NCBI GenBank assembly: GCA_934045075.1
Contig: OW203745.1
Location: 13,240,184-13,304,183 of the forward strand
DNA from: Yponomeuta sedellus
Taxonomy: Eukaryota; Arthropoda; Insecta; Lepidoptera; Yponomeutidae
Reading direction: 5' to 3'
DNA length: 64,000 nt
Part shown: positions 1 to 10,738 of the stretch, piece by piece
How positions within the stretch are numbered: the first letter of the stretch is position 1
Layout: each line of letters opens with the position of its first letter
The notes under the pieces: model-generated
What the model saw: the letters and a program-made list of their open reading frames with translations, nothing else
Database searches by the model: none
What the model was told of the DNA's origin: nothing
Program-made: the position numbers and the translations under genes

Positions 1-143
1 GAAAATAAAACACATTTATTTATCATTATCACATTACAAAAAAAATAATAATAATTTATTATACAAACTTAGGATATTGATAAAAAGGAATTTGCTAAAT
101 GTGTTGAACACAACGCTGATTTTCAGCAAATCCCTGTTAAATA

Positions 144-845
144 CATAACATAACATAACATAACATAACATAACATAACATAACATAACATAACATAACA
201 TAACATAACATAACATAACATAACATAACATAACATAACATAACATAACATAACATAACATAACATAACATAACATAACATAACATAACATAACATAACA
301 TAACATAACATAACATAACATAACATAACATAACATAACATAACATAACATAACATAACATAACATAACATAACATAACATAACATAACATAACATAACA
401 TAACATAACATAACATAACATAACATAACATAACATAACATAACATAACATAACATAACATAACATAACATAACATAACATAACATAACATAACATAACA
501 TAACATAACATAACATAACATAACATAACATAACATAACATAACATAACATAACATAACATAACATAACATAACATAACATAACATAACATAACATAACA
601 TAACATAACATAACATAACATAACATAACATAACATAACATAACATAACATAACACAACACAACATAACATAACATAACATAACATAACATAACATAACA
701 TAACATAACATAACATAACATAACATAACATAACATAACATAACATAACATAACATAACATAACATAACATAACATAACATAACATAACATAACATAACA
801 TAACATAACATAACATACCTAACATAACATAACATAACATAACAT
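144..845. repeat. (AACAT)n pentanucleotide array, about 140 units
   Basis: Near-perfect tandem repetition of AACAT. Interruptions are seen near 655-662 (CACAACACAAC) and near 818 (ACATACCT). The array runs without a break into the 3' end of the SINE-A copy at 846-1041, whose other copies carry only two or three TTATG units there. It is therefore best read as the expanded tail of that SINE. Long open frames on the minus strand are artefacts of a 5-base repeat without stops. Confidence 0.97.
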
Positions 846-1041
846 TTACATACAGGCACATACATTGCTTCTGGCCCCACACTAGGATACCCTGTGTCGT
901 GGGAACCAGAAACAACGACATCACAAACATGTAAACATCCAAGACCTGGGGTTTTTTTTTTTTTTGTTCCCAGCCGGGATTCGAACCCGGGACCTCTTGC
1001 ATGGCAGGTAGATGCACTACCGCTACGCCACAGAGGTCGTC
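846..1041 (-). mobile_element. SINE-A copy 1 (tRNA-derived)
   Basis: On the minus strand this starts with a tRNA-like head (GTGGCGTAGCGGTAGTGC as box A, GGTTCGAATCC as box B). A T-rich linker and a tRNA-unrelated body follow, and it ends in TTATG units. Closely similar copies lie at 3021-3212, 11176-11354 and 15926-16098, with a fragment at 51776-51828. This copy leads into the giant pentanucleotide tail. No clear target duplication was found. Confidence 0.9.
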
Positions 1042-2093
1042 ATTGTAAGACATGTAAGTAAGAAACGTAAGACATTATAAAAATCTGATAATCACAATAT
1101 AGTTGGACGCGTCTGTAAATTAATAAATAAATAAAATAGTAATACAGTCATCCAGGCGTGAAATTAAATAATTGATATTAAAATCAACATCAAAACCACC
1201 ATCAATATAATTAATTATTTTTTTAAAATATCGAATAGCATTGGAATCCTATTAAAACATGGCTATAGCAGCGGCCCCTGAATGAATAAATCAATTAAAG
1301 GTACCAATACATATTCTCAATAGTCTGACAGAACGATACTTAAGTATTTACTTAGTAAAATTCTCAATTTGGAAACCGGCCATAAGATGAGCACCCTGGT
1401 CCTACCAAAGCCATTATATTCTCATAAATCTCTACAGCTGACTTTGACCGATACAACGGGAGTTGGTTTCCCTTAATCAGAACTCCCAATACTCACTATA
1501 TAGACCTAATATCCTGGAAAAATCCGTCGTATCGTGAAACCAGGCTCGTTGACCGCTGGTCACTTAACTAAGAACCCCTCTGGGGGCTCGATTTGAATGA
1601 AGCACCGGCGGTGAGGGAGGTCAATAAAGACTGGTTACTGTCGGAACACAATAAGCTAGTAATGGAAATGGCGAGAAAAATAACGCGGGAGTTATCCAAT
1701 ATTAAATGGGATCTAGTAGGAGCTGTTAATAGCAAGTGCGGTGCGTGGAATGGCCTGGATGGTGGTGAAGGTCGGTTTCTGTTTCAGTAGTTGGTATATT
1801 GGGTATTCACATATATACAGGGTTCAGTGAATTTTATGCACACCCATGTCATACACACACACACACACACACACATACACCGTTTTTTCACCGACACTTA
1901 TGATGCCACGTATGAGTTTTAAGAAAGCCCAAAAGGAGGTGGATTGACCCGCGGTACCCACAGGAATGAAACCAAGGTCTCTTTCCGCTCCAAAACAGCC
2001 ACGAGCCCGTTGCGATGCCAATAATGATTCCGTCAGGATCAAAACCACATGATTACTAAACTGCAATATTCCTGCATCGCGCAATCAACTTCA
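1042..2093. other. No gene recognised
   Basis: AT-rich sequence. A short stretch at 1320-1385 resembles the inverted-repeat element at 33620-33757. A (CA)n run lies at about 1854-1876. The open frame at 1593-1790 has no recognisable domain and is not supported as a gene. Confidence 0.5.
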
Positions 2094-2193
2094 CTTCACC
2101 GGCGGCAGTACCCTGGAGACCGCGCATGTGGTAGGCTGGTAGGCTTCACCGGCGGCAGTACCCTGGCGACCGCGCATGTGGTAGGAACCGGTA
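2094..2193. repeat. 50-bp direct tandem duplication
   Basis: The block beginning CTTCACCGGCGGCAGTACCC occurs at 2094 and again at 2144, with one or two differences. It lies in a GC-rich open stretch (about 2049-2450) whose origin was not recognised. Confidence 0.85.
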
Positions 2194-2811
2194 AAAGCTG
2201 CTGTACCACTGGCAACGTGTGCTGTTGCTGTGTGGCTGCCGTGCCGAGGGGTTGGGGGAAGATCACCATCAGTTCCAGTAGTCGGTGCGATGACTGTAGT
2301 GGAACTGATAAAGTAAGAGGGAAGAATGCTGGCCTTGCTTTAAGACTAAATGCATCTGGGGTGCTGCGAGAGCGAAGGAAGGTTGACAATGTTTTGTCAT
2401 GGGTCACCGCTATAGGGAAGAGCGGGTGATCGTGCTCTTCCACTGTAAAGGGGAATTCCCCGCCAGGCAGATCGTATGTCTGGGGACGGCCGGTCCAACT
2501 ATTGTTAGTCCGACGTTATATTTATGGTATGTCATTGAAACACTTTGATTGCGCGATGCAGTAATGTTGGAGTTTGTAGTGCCCGCGCAGAGTTGACATA
2601 ATATGATCGCTACACGGGCATAAACACTGTGCTTGACCTCCTCCAGCCGTTGCTAGCAATCTCCTTTAGACTGTCGGTCCAAAGAGCTGACGATTCGATC
2701 GTTTGCCATTGTACAACCGTACGCTTATCCAATGCCAGTCAAAACATCAACCAATCTCATATCAGAAAGCGCATATTAATTTTACGTAGAGAGCGAAATA
2801 CTGCTATAAGA
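2194..2811. other. Unassigned, possible old LTR-element fragment
   Basis: GC-richer than its surroundings. The stretch from about 2546 (CTTTGATTGCGCGATGCAG) resembles the stretch from about 7328, including a shared TTGACAT a little downstream. It also appears inverted near 2072-2088. Such starts recall BEL/Pao LTRs, but no protein domain or paired LTR is visible. Confidence 0.3.
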
Positions 2812-2880
2812 CAGGGCGCTATGGCACTTATTAGGGGAGGGCTATGTCCAGCAGTGGACTACATAATACAGCCTAAAGAA
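2812..2880 (+). mobile_element. SINE-E 3' fragment with GAA tail
   Basis: It matches the last ~60 bases of SINE-E (GGGAGGGCTATGTCCAGCAG), followed by an A-rich GAA tail. It is 5'-truncated, as expected for a retroposed copy. Confidence 0.75.
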
Positions 2881-3020
2881 AAAGAAGAAGAAAGAGTTTA
2901 TATTCTGAAAGTTCAATGTCATTCATACACAGTAGTGTATGAGTATGATTCAACTCCTCACAAAAAAAACTTCACCCTGACCATGTTTCTCAAGGCAACC
3001 GTCTGTACTCTTAGGTTAAG

Positions 3021-3212
3021 ACATAACATAACATTTACATACAGGCACATACATTGCTTCTGACCCCACACTAGGATACCCTGTGTCGTGGGAACCAGAA
3101 ACAACGACATCAAAAACATGTAAACATCCAAGACCGGGGGTTTTTTTTTTGTCCCGAGCCGGGATCTCTTGCATGGTAAGGAAATGCGCTACCACTGCGC
3201 CACAGAGGTCGT
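3021..3212 (-). mobile_element. SINE-A copy 2
   Basis: Same body and tRNA-like head as the copy at 846-1041, with only about two AACAT units as tail. The head has a deletion around box B (GAGCCGGGATCTC), so the promoter is probably damaged. Confidence 0.88.
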
Positions 3213-3380
3213 GACGCAGAAAGATCTATGTTATTTCCATTTTTATGTACAATTAAGTCTGTCTATTTATAATCATAAACATAATACATCAGTTGCCCTA
3301 AGAACATGATAAGATTCCATAAATGCCAAGACTTTAAAAGCCAAGACATAAGTTATTTTTCTTACAAAAGTAGAAAATAC

Positions 3381-3722
3381 TGTGGCCAGACACACGAACA
3401 GCATCCGTTCACGACCATAACGTCAGCCATTACCAGTATCGACCATTTTGTGGCCAGACACATGAACAGCATCCGTTCACGACCATAACTTCAGCCATCA
3501 CCAGTATCGACCATTTTGAGGCCAGACACACGAAAAGTATCCATTCACGAGCATAACGTCAGCCATCACCAGTATCGACCATTTTGTGATCAGACACACG
3601 AACACAATCCGTTCACGACCATAACTTCAGCCATAACCAGTATCGATCATTTTGTGGGCAAACATACGAACAGCATCTGTTCATGAGCATAACGTCAGCC
3701 ATGACCTGTATCGACCATTTTT
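3381..3722. repeat. 68-bp minisatellite, five units
   Basis: Units begin TGTGGCCAGACACACGAAC or close variants at 3381, 3449, 3517, 3585 and 3653, a constant period of 68. Neighbouring units differ by a few substitutions. The array is not part of any repeat family recognised elsewhere in the window. Confidence 0.92.
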
Positions 3723-4601
3723 TGGGAGATGGCGACGAGCTCTGTATTATTCTGTATTACAATCGTCTACCTGTCAAATTAGAAAGGAATTTGCCAAATA
3801 GACGAATGGCATTGCTCAGGACTTGGTGCCCAAAAATGTCTCCCGGTGTCAGCCGCTCCGTATGGGTCTGGCCACTACATTTTTTTCTCAGCGCCCCCGG
3901 TACAAATCCCGTACAATCTCGCTACAGGACAGTTTACGAGAGGCGTGCTATCCCTTTATATCCCGGCCCTGATTGCTTCGCCCTTCTGAGGGCCGTTAGC
4001 AGAAAAAATTGGCCTATGTTATTGCTCGGCGGGTAATTCTCATTTGAATGAGGGCTGGGAGTTTGGCGAGTGCTCGCATCTTTAGCCGTCCATTCGAGCA
4101 GCCTTGAGCAGTGATATGGCATTGCCGGGTACATTGTGTGGAATAGGAACCATTGCCAGCAAAGTTGCCGGAAAAAATTACTGCTACCCCAACCGCTGGT
4201 TTGTCAGCCCGTTAGCCCAATAATGTCACTTGTTTCTATAATTGCCGGTAAGGCTGGGATCTGTGGGGGGGAGAAGAAGTCCAACTTCAGGTGTTTAAGA
4301 AATAAAAACTGAAAAACTCTTGATTTGTTAACGGACTGATTTAGCAAAAACACGATTCCTTTAAAGCATTCGTCTTTTTATATATAGATTACGTCTTTTT
4401 ATAATAAAGGCGTACATCTCTTATGTTAGCAACAAGCTCGATATAATTGTAGATTAACCTTGATAGACCCAAGTATTGCTACTTTTTTGATTCTCCTGAA
4501 TAGTCACCGAAATAACTTCCATATTTCAGCGGAATTGACCCGGGAAAGAAACATAACATAAGCGCCCCAATAATACTTAAATTTAACATATATTTAATCA
4601 T
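3723..4601. other. No gene recognised
   Basis: Moderately GC-rich sequence with short open frames but no domain. It has the look of an old retroelement fragment, which I cannot name. Confidence 0.4.
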
Positions 4602-5415
4602 ACTATTTTTATTTTAATGCACTAACCCGTGCTAAGGAACAAATTTAAAAACCTATTTAGAGGCTAAAAATTTCACCCATGCCGGGATTCGAACCCGCAA
4701 CCTCTGGCTATCCGTGCCAGCGCTCTACCAATTGAGCCAATGGGCGACTCACGGCATCAGTGAAATTTCGAACCTCTTTACACTATTCTCTGTATTACGT
4801 ACAGGCAGCGACATCTGACTTAAGCAAATTGCATTACTTACAGCCCCGACTACCTACTTTGCGGTTAGGTTTAACATCGGAACGATATCACTGTACCCAC
4901 ATGATTATACTATTTTTATTTTAATGCACTAACCCGTGCTAAGGAACAAATTTAAAAACCTATTCAGAGACTAAAAATTTCACATATGCCGGGATTCGAA
5001 CCCGCAACCTCTGGCTATCCGTGCCAGCGCTCTACCAATTGAGCCAATGGGCGACTCACGGCATCAGTGAAATTTCGAACCTCTTTACAATATTCTCTGT
5101 ATTACGTACAGGCAGCGACATCTGACTTAAGCAAATTGCATTACTTACAGCCCCGACTACCTACTTTGCGGTTAGGTTTAACATCGGAACGATATCACTG
5201 TACCCACATGATTATACTATTTTTATTTTAATGCACTAACCCGTGCTAAGGAACAAATTTAAAAACCTATTCAGAGGCTAAAAATTTCACCCATGCCGGG
5301 ATTCGAACCCGCAACCTCTGGCTATCCGTGCCAGCGCTCTACCAATTGAGCCAATGGGCGACTCACGGCATCAGTGAAATTTCGAACCTCTTTACACTAT
5401 TCTCTGTATTACGTA
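4602..5415 (-). mobile_element. SINE-B long-form tandem array, period 307
   Basis: Three tRNA-like heads face the minus strand. The box B string GCCGGGATTCGAACCCGC recurs at 4681, 4988 and 5295, exactly 307 bases apart. Each unit contains a 5' leader, a tRNA-like segment (box A GGCTCAATTGGTAGAGC on the minus strand) and a tail that includes a copy of GCACTAACCCGTGCTAAGG. The predicted anticodon loop has C instead of U33 and no fitting isotype, so these are SINE heads and not tRNA genes. Units are nearly identical. Confidence 0.9.
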
Positions 5416-6270
5416 TTTTTAGCCTCTAAATAGGTTTTTAAATTTGTTCCTTAGCACGGGTTAGTGCATTAAAATAAAAAACCGGCCAAGTGCGAGTCAG
5501 ACTCACGCACCGAGGGTTCCGTACAAACCTGTATTATAGACCTGAGTATTTGGTATGAATTTCAATTTAATACCTCTACGCGTTTATGAGGAAATGGGTA
5601 GTAAGTTTAAAATTATTAAAAAAAAATATATTATGTGATGTAACAAAAAATTTATGGTTTTCATAATTTTTCCTTTATCTATGCTATAAGACGTTGCTTC
5701 GTACCAAATTTCAAGATTCTGAGTTCACGGGAAGCACCCTGTAGGTTTTGATTCCCTTGCAAGTGTCGAAAATTTGCGGCATAAACGGCTGTATCTTTTG
5801 ATTGCGTTGGCTTAGAAGTTTGATTTTTTCACAGCTTCAAGGGACAGTAGACCTGAGTAATTGATATAAATTTCAGCTTCATACCTCCACGCGTTCCTGA
5901 GAAAAAGGGTCTTGACAGACGGACGGACGGACAGACGGACAACAAAGTGATCCTATAAGGGTTCCGTTTTTTCCTTTTGAGGTACGGAACCCTAAAAATA
6001 GTATAATCATGTGGGTACAGTGATATCGTTCCGATGTTAAACCCAACTGCAAAGTAGGTAGTCGGGGCTGTAAGTAATGCAATTTGCTTAAGTCAGATGT
6101 CGCTGCCTGTACGTAATACAGAGAATAGTGTAAAGAGGTTCGAAATTTCACTGATGCCGTGAGTCGCCCATTGGCTCAATTGGTAGAGCGCTGGCACGGA
6201 TAGCCAGAGGTTGCGGGTTCGAATCCCGGCATGGGTGAAATTTTTAGCCTCTAAATAGGTTTTTAAATAT
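5416..6270 (+). mobile_element. SINE-B long-form copy in inverted orientation
   Basis: This is the reverse complement of the neighbouring 307-bp unit, so the whole 4602-6270 block is three units in one direction facing one in the other. The copy is split by a ~510-bp repeat at 5481-5992. Its tRNA-like head is intact at about 6165-6240 and is followed by AGCCTCTAAATAGGTTTTT. Confidence 0.85.
5481..5992 (+). mobile_element. Interspersed repeat inserted into SINE-B
   Basis: It opens with CCGGCCAAGTGCGAGTCAG and has GGTTCCGTAC near one end and TACGGAACCCT near the other, giving a short inverted repeat. It includes a GGACGGACGGACAGACGG run. The type is common in insect genomes, but I cannot assign a class. 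It lies at an A-rich site of SINE-B, with A-runs on both sides. Confidence 0.75.
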
Positions 6271-6882
6271 ATTTAATCGTCAAGGATGTATCCATGGCAT
6301 CATTAATTAGTCATGCTTTTGTCCCGGTTTTAAAAAGTCAAACATTCGGGGCTGTAATACAGTCTGTTAGCTTTTATAGTATACCTCGGCTGCTATCGGA
6401 TAGAATCGGATACACTCGTGTAGAAGAAATATCGGAACTAATATGACAGATAATTATACTAATTTGATTTATTAATTAATTTATACAGAGCAGGAAGTAG
6501 TCTTACACTTTTTTGCTTTCGGCGAAATCCGAAGCCTACTCAAGAACCCGAGTTATATTCTATTATATATTCTAAAAGCTAACAGACTGTACCATTGTAT
6601 TATTATTTTGCTGACTCTCCCAAACAGCCAACGAAGTAACATATATTATTACAAGCTCAAATAAAAACATGTTATTTTGACCAATTCTTAGCAACTTTCT
6701 CTGACGGTACTCGGTGAATTGACGTCTCAATTTTTGGGTATGATCCACACAGTATTTCAGGGGATTACCTTTAAGACAGAAACTCTTTTATCCACGCTGT
6801 TTTTTTTCTTAAACACGTCAGTCAAAGTATTCTTGATTTGTCTGAATTGTATTCTGGTTTATTGCCATATATTTTATGATTA
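6271..6882. other. No feature seen
   Basis: AT-rich sequence without a recognisable domain, repeat or RNA gene. Confidence 0.5.
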
Positions 6883-7085
6883 TACTATTTTTATTTTTAA
6901 TGCACTAACCCGTGCTAAGGACAAATTTAAAAAACTATTTAGAGGCTAAAAATTTTTTTTTTTCACCCATGCCGGGATTCGAACCCGCAACCTCTCCGTG
7001 CCAGCGCTCTACCAATTGAGCCAATGGGCGACTCACCGGCATCAGTGAAATTTCAAACCTCTTTACACTATTCTCTGTATTACGT
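6883..7085 (-). mobile_element. SINE-B copy with internal deletion
   Basis: Same order as the 307-bp units, but the anticodon-stem part of the tRNA-like head is deleted (CCTCTCCGTGCC instead of CCTCTGGCTATCCGTGCC). Confidence 0.85.
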
Positions 7086-7100
7086 ATAGGCAGCGACAAT

Positions 7101-7165
7101 TTTTAAAAAACCTATTTAGAAGTTAAAAATTCGAATTTTTAGCCTCTGAATAGGTTTTTAAAAAT
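7101..7165. repeat. Small palindrome of SINE-B ends
   Basis: Two copies of the SINE-B terminal segment (AACCTATTTAGAAG and GCCTCTGAATAGGTTTTT) sit back to back, giving an imperfect inverted repeat. Confidence 0.7.
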
Positions 7166-8330
7166 AATTAAGTTTTTCAAGTTGCTCATGGTTGATCTAT
7201 TCGTTCGATAGCAATTTAGCCATGGACTTTGTTACCTACTAATGTATTGGTTTGGATATAGCCTATTGGCATTTCTAAATAAATATATTAGACTGTAAGC
7301 CAAAAAGCTAAGCCGTGTCTTGTGAGACACTTTGCATGCGCAATGCAGGAATATCGGAGTGGCTGGCTCAGCGTTGACATGACCTACTCTCCGAGACTGT
7401 TGCTACCTATATCTAGGTCTGACAGGGTTCAAAGTCTGTGCTCTAATGCCTTTAAATACCAGCAAGATCGGACTGTGCTGTTGGGGTCCGGGAAGCCTTT
7501 CTGCTTTGAGAGCCCGCCGCACGTGAACCATCAGGTCAATCAACTAAGTTATTCTGGTTTCTTGTGATTTGATCCAAGACCATTGTTATGTGTTAGCGGA
7601 ACTCCAATTCAATCTTTTGGATATTTTGAACGCAGCCTAAATTTTTGTATTTAAATTTGAAGGTAGTCTGCCTGTGAAGATGGGCGGTAGAAATAAATAA
7701 AGAGGAATGGCACTCTTGGGGTTTCGAAAGTGAATGTTGACGTGAGACAATCTTGGGAAATTAAATATTCTGAAATTCATGTTGGGAAACGCAGTTTAGC
7801 GTCATTTTGTGAGTTCCTGCATTTTGTTGACTGAGTTTCATACTTAATTGTGTTTGTGTTGGAAATCCAAAAGGGCCTGAGGACACGCCCTCTTTCTTTG
7901 TGGACGCGGTATTCTTGCCAGAGCAACGATCCGTATGTACCAGTTCATTAATTTACTTCAGCTGAGAGAACCCTTGGAGTTTGTGGGTAGGCAGGAGCCC
8001 TGTTTCGACTAAAGTCCTCCTGGCGCCCAAATTAGAATAATTAGCAGTTAGGTCATAGGTTAAGGTATAAATTTAAGTTTGTGTTATTCTGGACACTCGT
8101 GTGCCTACACTAGGCTAAGTTCAGTGCATAGTGTTGGACAATTGTGTGCACATAGTTGTAGTTTTTATTCTATTTTATTCACCTGGTATGTTATGTGTAT
8201 AATATTAGGATTCACACAGTCAGTTTTCCGAAGGTGTAGTTAAAATTTGGTTTGTTCGGCAATAAAGTCAGTGATACTTAAAATATAATTATCTTTACTG
8301 TAAGCAATTCGTGTCATTTAAAATTAACAC
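7166..8330. other. No gene recognised; possible solo LTR
   Basis: A stretch starting near 7317 (TGTCTTGTGAGACACTTTGC) has the TG start and GC-containing opening of BEL/Pao-type LTRs. An AATAAA lies at about 8260. No partner LTR, target duplication or protein domain is visible, so this is only a suggestion. Confidence 0.25.
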
Positions 8331-8443
8331 TCATAACACCATGTTGAGAAATAGATATATAGATAGAGAGAATATTCTTTATTGTATATATAAATTACAG
8401 TAACAGAAATTATATAAAAATATAGTTCAATTGGCGGGCTTAT

Positions 8444-8616
8444 TCGATATCTACCCTTGTACGTCCCCACTGCTGAGGCACAGGTCTCTTCCTGCATCGC
8501 AAGAAGGCTAGGCCATACTCCACCACGGGGGCCAAGTCCGGGTTGGTAGAGGATTGTAAGACAGTGGCGGGCTTCACTGTCAGAAGTTATGATGCCGCCC
8601 CTAAGGCCTCTGAAGA
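8444..8616 (-). mobile_element. SINE-D fragment (3' part)
   Basis: On the minus strand it matches the 3' body of SINE-D (TAAGGCC...CCCCAGCAGTGGGG-like segment). The 5S-like head is missing. A short LINE-tail-like stretch with ATAGATAGAGAG lies just beyond. Confidence 0.8.
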
Positions 8617-8938
8617 CCTTATTATATATTAATAAAACTAATTTCTTCCAGGCAACTATGGACAAAGACAATAAAGAAATTTGAGACTAGTAGTCGGTGC
8701 AATTTAGCAATACAGAAATTAGGAATTCTGAGTTAGAAATTTAGAAAGTAAGAAATAGTAGTTAATATTATTGACGTCTTATTTTGACTTCATTCAATGT
8801 TCTGACACGGAAAATAATTGCTTGGGTGTCCCGCGCAGGCTGGGGCCCGAGTGGCATATGCCGCCCTGGCTCTATGGCCAGTCCAACGTTGGGCCCTGTT
8901 AGAAGTCCTTCTCTGTTCGTGACCTCCATTCGGGCATG

Positions 8939-9005
8939 GTAAGTTTAAGCATACAAAGCATACTAAGTGTGGCAATAATAATAGTATATTTTTCTTTTGT
9001 TTCAG
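8939..9005 (+). other. Candidate 67-bp intron
   Basis: GTAAGT donor at 8939, TACTAAG branch-point-like motif, then TTTTTCTTTTGTTTCAG acceptor ending at 9005. A second GTAAGT follows 21 bases later, at 9027. The upstream side (about 8800-8938) is open in the frame reading ...GPVRSPSLFVTSIRAW. No family was recognised, and the transcript could belong to a repeat. Confidence 0.4.
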
Positions 9006-9106
9006 GTATGCGAATGGCAATTCAATGTAAGTGTTTATTCGGTATTGCTACTGCAATTTCACGTTACCTGTGAAGGAAAACATCGCGAGGACCCGTGGCT
9101 TGGTTT

Positions 9107-9437
9107 GATATCAACCCTTTGTATATCCCCACTGCTGGGGCACGGCACTGCAGGATGGTTAGGCCATACTCTACCCCGCCACGAGGGCCCTGTCCGGGTT
9201 GGCGGAGGATTATAATACAGTGGCGGGCCTTACTGTCGGAAGTTATCAAGTCCTCTGACATGGCTTAACGACTGCCATTATATGACAGCCGGCACCAACG
9301 GCTTAGCGTGCCTTGTGAAGGACGGAAGCGCTAGGAAAAAATGCCACTAGCGGTAACCACAGGATGGTCACACATCCAGCAGCTGACCGCGCCTGTAGTT
9401 ACTTAACTCAACCGATTGATTCCAATCACTCGGTTCC
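9107..9437 (-). mobile_element. SINE-D copy, degenerate 5' head
   Basis: On the minus strand the order is degenerate 5S-like head, GCACGGAAGCG-type core, then the body ending at GATATCAACCC. The head is changed around TTAAGTAACTACAGGCGCGG but still recognisable. Confidence 0.85.
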
Positions 9438-9644
9438 ACCACCACCACGGCCACGAGCGCTTCATAGCAAAATGTTTCCTGACAAATAATTTTTATATGA
9501 TCGAATATACAGCGGGCCCCGCTCCCAGTAAAACAAGCTATTGACATCATGACCACGGATGTAAAATCATGACATAAAGAAAAATAAGATTAATATGAAA
9601 ATAGCAAAAACCAGAGCAACAAAATTTAAAGATTTTGCATTTTG

Positions 9645-10013
9645 GTTATATATTAAACGGGTCAAATTGCGATTATTTATTAGGTAAAACGTAATTGCCT
9701 TATTTCCCGACGTTTCGTCAGCGTTACAGTTGCCGTGGTCTCGGGTAGACTGAACTGCTTTCAAGTACGTGGATTCCAGTGCTAAGTAATTACAAGTCAC
9801 GCGCCTTATCACCGGACCGGTCCGTTGACGTAGTGAGTGTTGTGTGTCGGCCAGCTGCAAAAATTAATAGTGACTACCCACAATAATTGACTGTACTCGC
9901 CACTTCAGTCTACCCGAGACCACGGCAACTGTAACGCTGCCGAAACGTCGGGAAATAAGGTAATTTACGTTTTACCAAATAAATATTCGCGATTTGATCC
10001 CTTTAATATATAA
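9645..10013. mobile_element. Inverted-repeat element, ~105-bp arms
   Basis: The left arm (9645 to about 9751) and right arm (about 9907-10013) are near-perfect reverse complements. Outer ends read GTTATATATTAAA, and the arms contain TTTCCCGACGTTTCG and GCCGTGGTCTCGGG. About 155 bp of unrelated sequence lie between. The family shares its CGAAACGTCGG core with 17455-17886, 38929-39287 and 58185-58286. No open frame lies inside. The class is uncertain (MITE or fold-back element). Confidence 0.85.
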
Positions 10014-10082
10014 CTATGTATGAGTATCGCGAATCATTAAGAAATACAATTTTGCATTTTATATTTTTTCTATGTGTGAAAT

Positions 10083-10320
10083 GAAACTAAATAAAAAGGT
10101 TTTATTCAAAGTAGCGCAGAAACTGCGGCTATAAGAACGTTACATTTCGAACTAGGTGTTTATTTCAAAATGTAGATCATTTTGAAGAAGAATGGTCAAA
10201 AAAACTCCAAACTTTGAACCGCGTTTCAGGCAAGCTTAATATATCTTCAGGGATTTTATTATAGAAGCGTATATAATGCACCATGAAGGATGTATTAACC
10301 TTTGCCAGCCTAAATAAAAT
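10083..10320 (-). mobile_element. CR1-like LINE 3' end
   Basis: It matches the element at 24640-25081: AAGGTTTTATTCAAAGTAGC, then AACTAGGTGT and the segment that codes FYNKIPE in the better copy. An internal deletion removes the middle. Confidence 0.75.
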
Positions 10321-10738
10321 GTATATTTGGATACCCACATCATATAAACAAATAACACTGTTGCCGACAGACTTTTTTTTATGAAGCTTTGTAACGGTGC
10401 AAACCTCTTTACACCATTTTTATTTCTTTTTCTATCATTTTCAAATATTTAAATTGCGCCACACATTTTTCCATTTTCCCTCATTTTTCATCCTTACAAC
10501 TACCAGACCAGATCTGACTATTTTACCTGCTTAACCGTTTTCATCCAGTTTTTCTGTTTTATTATATTACTAATCTACAAATAAAACAACACCTGAAGTC
10601 TTTCCAGTTCTTATTATTTGTAAAGCACATACAGCATTTCAGCTTATTCCCATCACAGGCCGCACAAGCTTACTCTGAGAGAGAGAGTATGGACTTTATT
10701 ACCACGCGTGGCCGACTAACTAGGAGTAATGTGGACTT

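Noticed and set aside
144..845. Telomeric repeat or CRISPR-like array
   Set aside because: The unit is AACAT, not the insect telomere TTAGG, and there are no spacers. It continues a SINE tail.
34..1053. Long minus-strand open frames of repeating MLCYV
   Set aside because: They are the translation of a stop-free pentanucleotide repeat joined to a SINE. There is no coding signal.
2049..2443. Overlapping open frames on both strands near 2.1-2.4 kb
   Set aside because: They are GC-rich stop-poor sequence with a tandem duplication. No domain was recognised on either strand.
4681..4746. tRNA genes in the SINE-B heads (also 4988, 5295, 6165, 46320)
   Set aside because: Position 33 is C instead of U, the acceptor stem pairs poorly, and the segment is embedded in a repeated element with target duplications.
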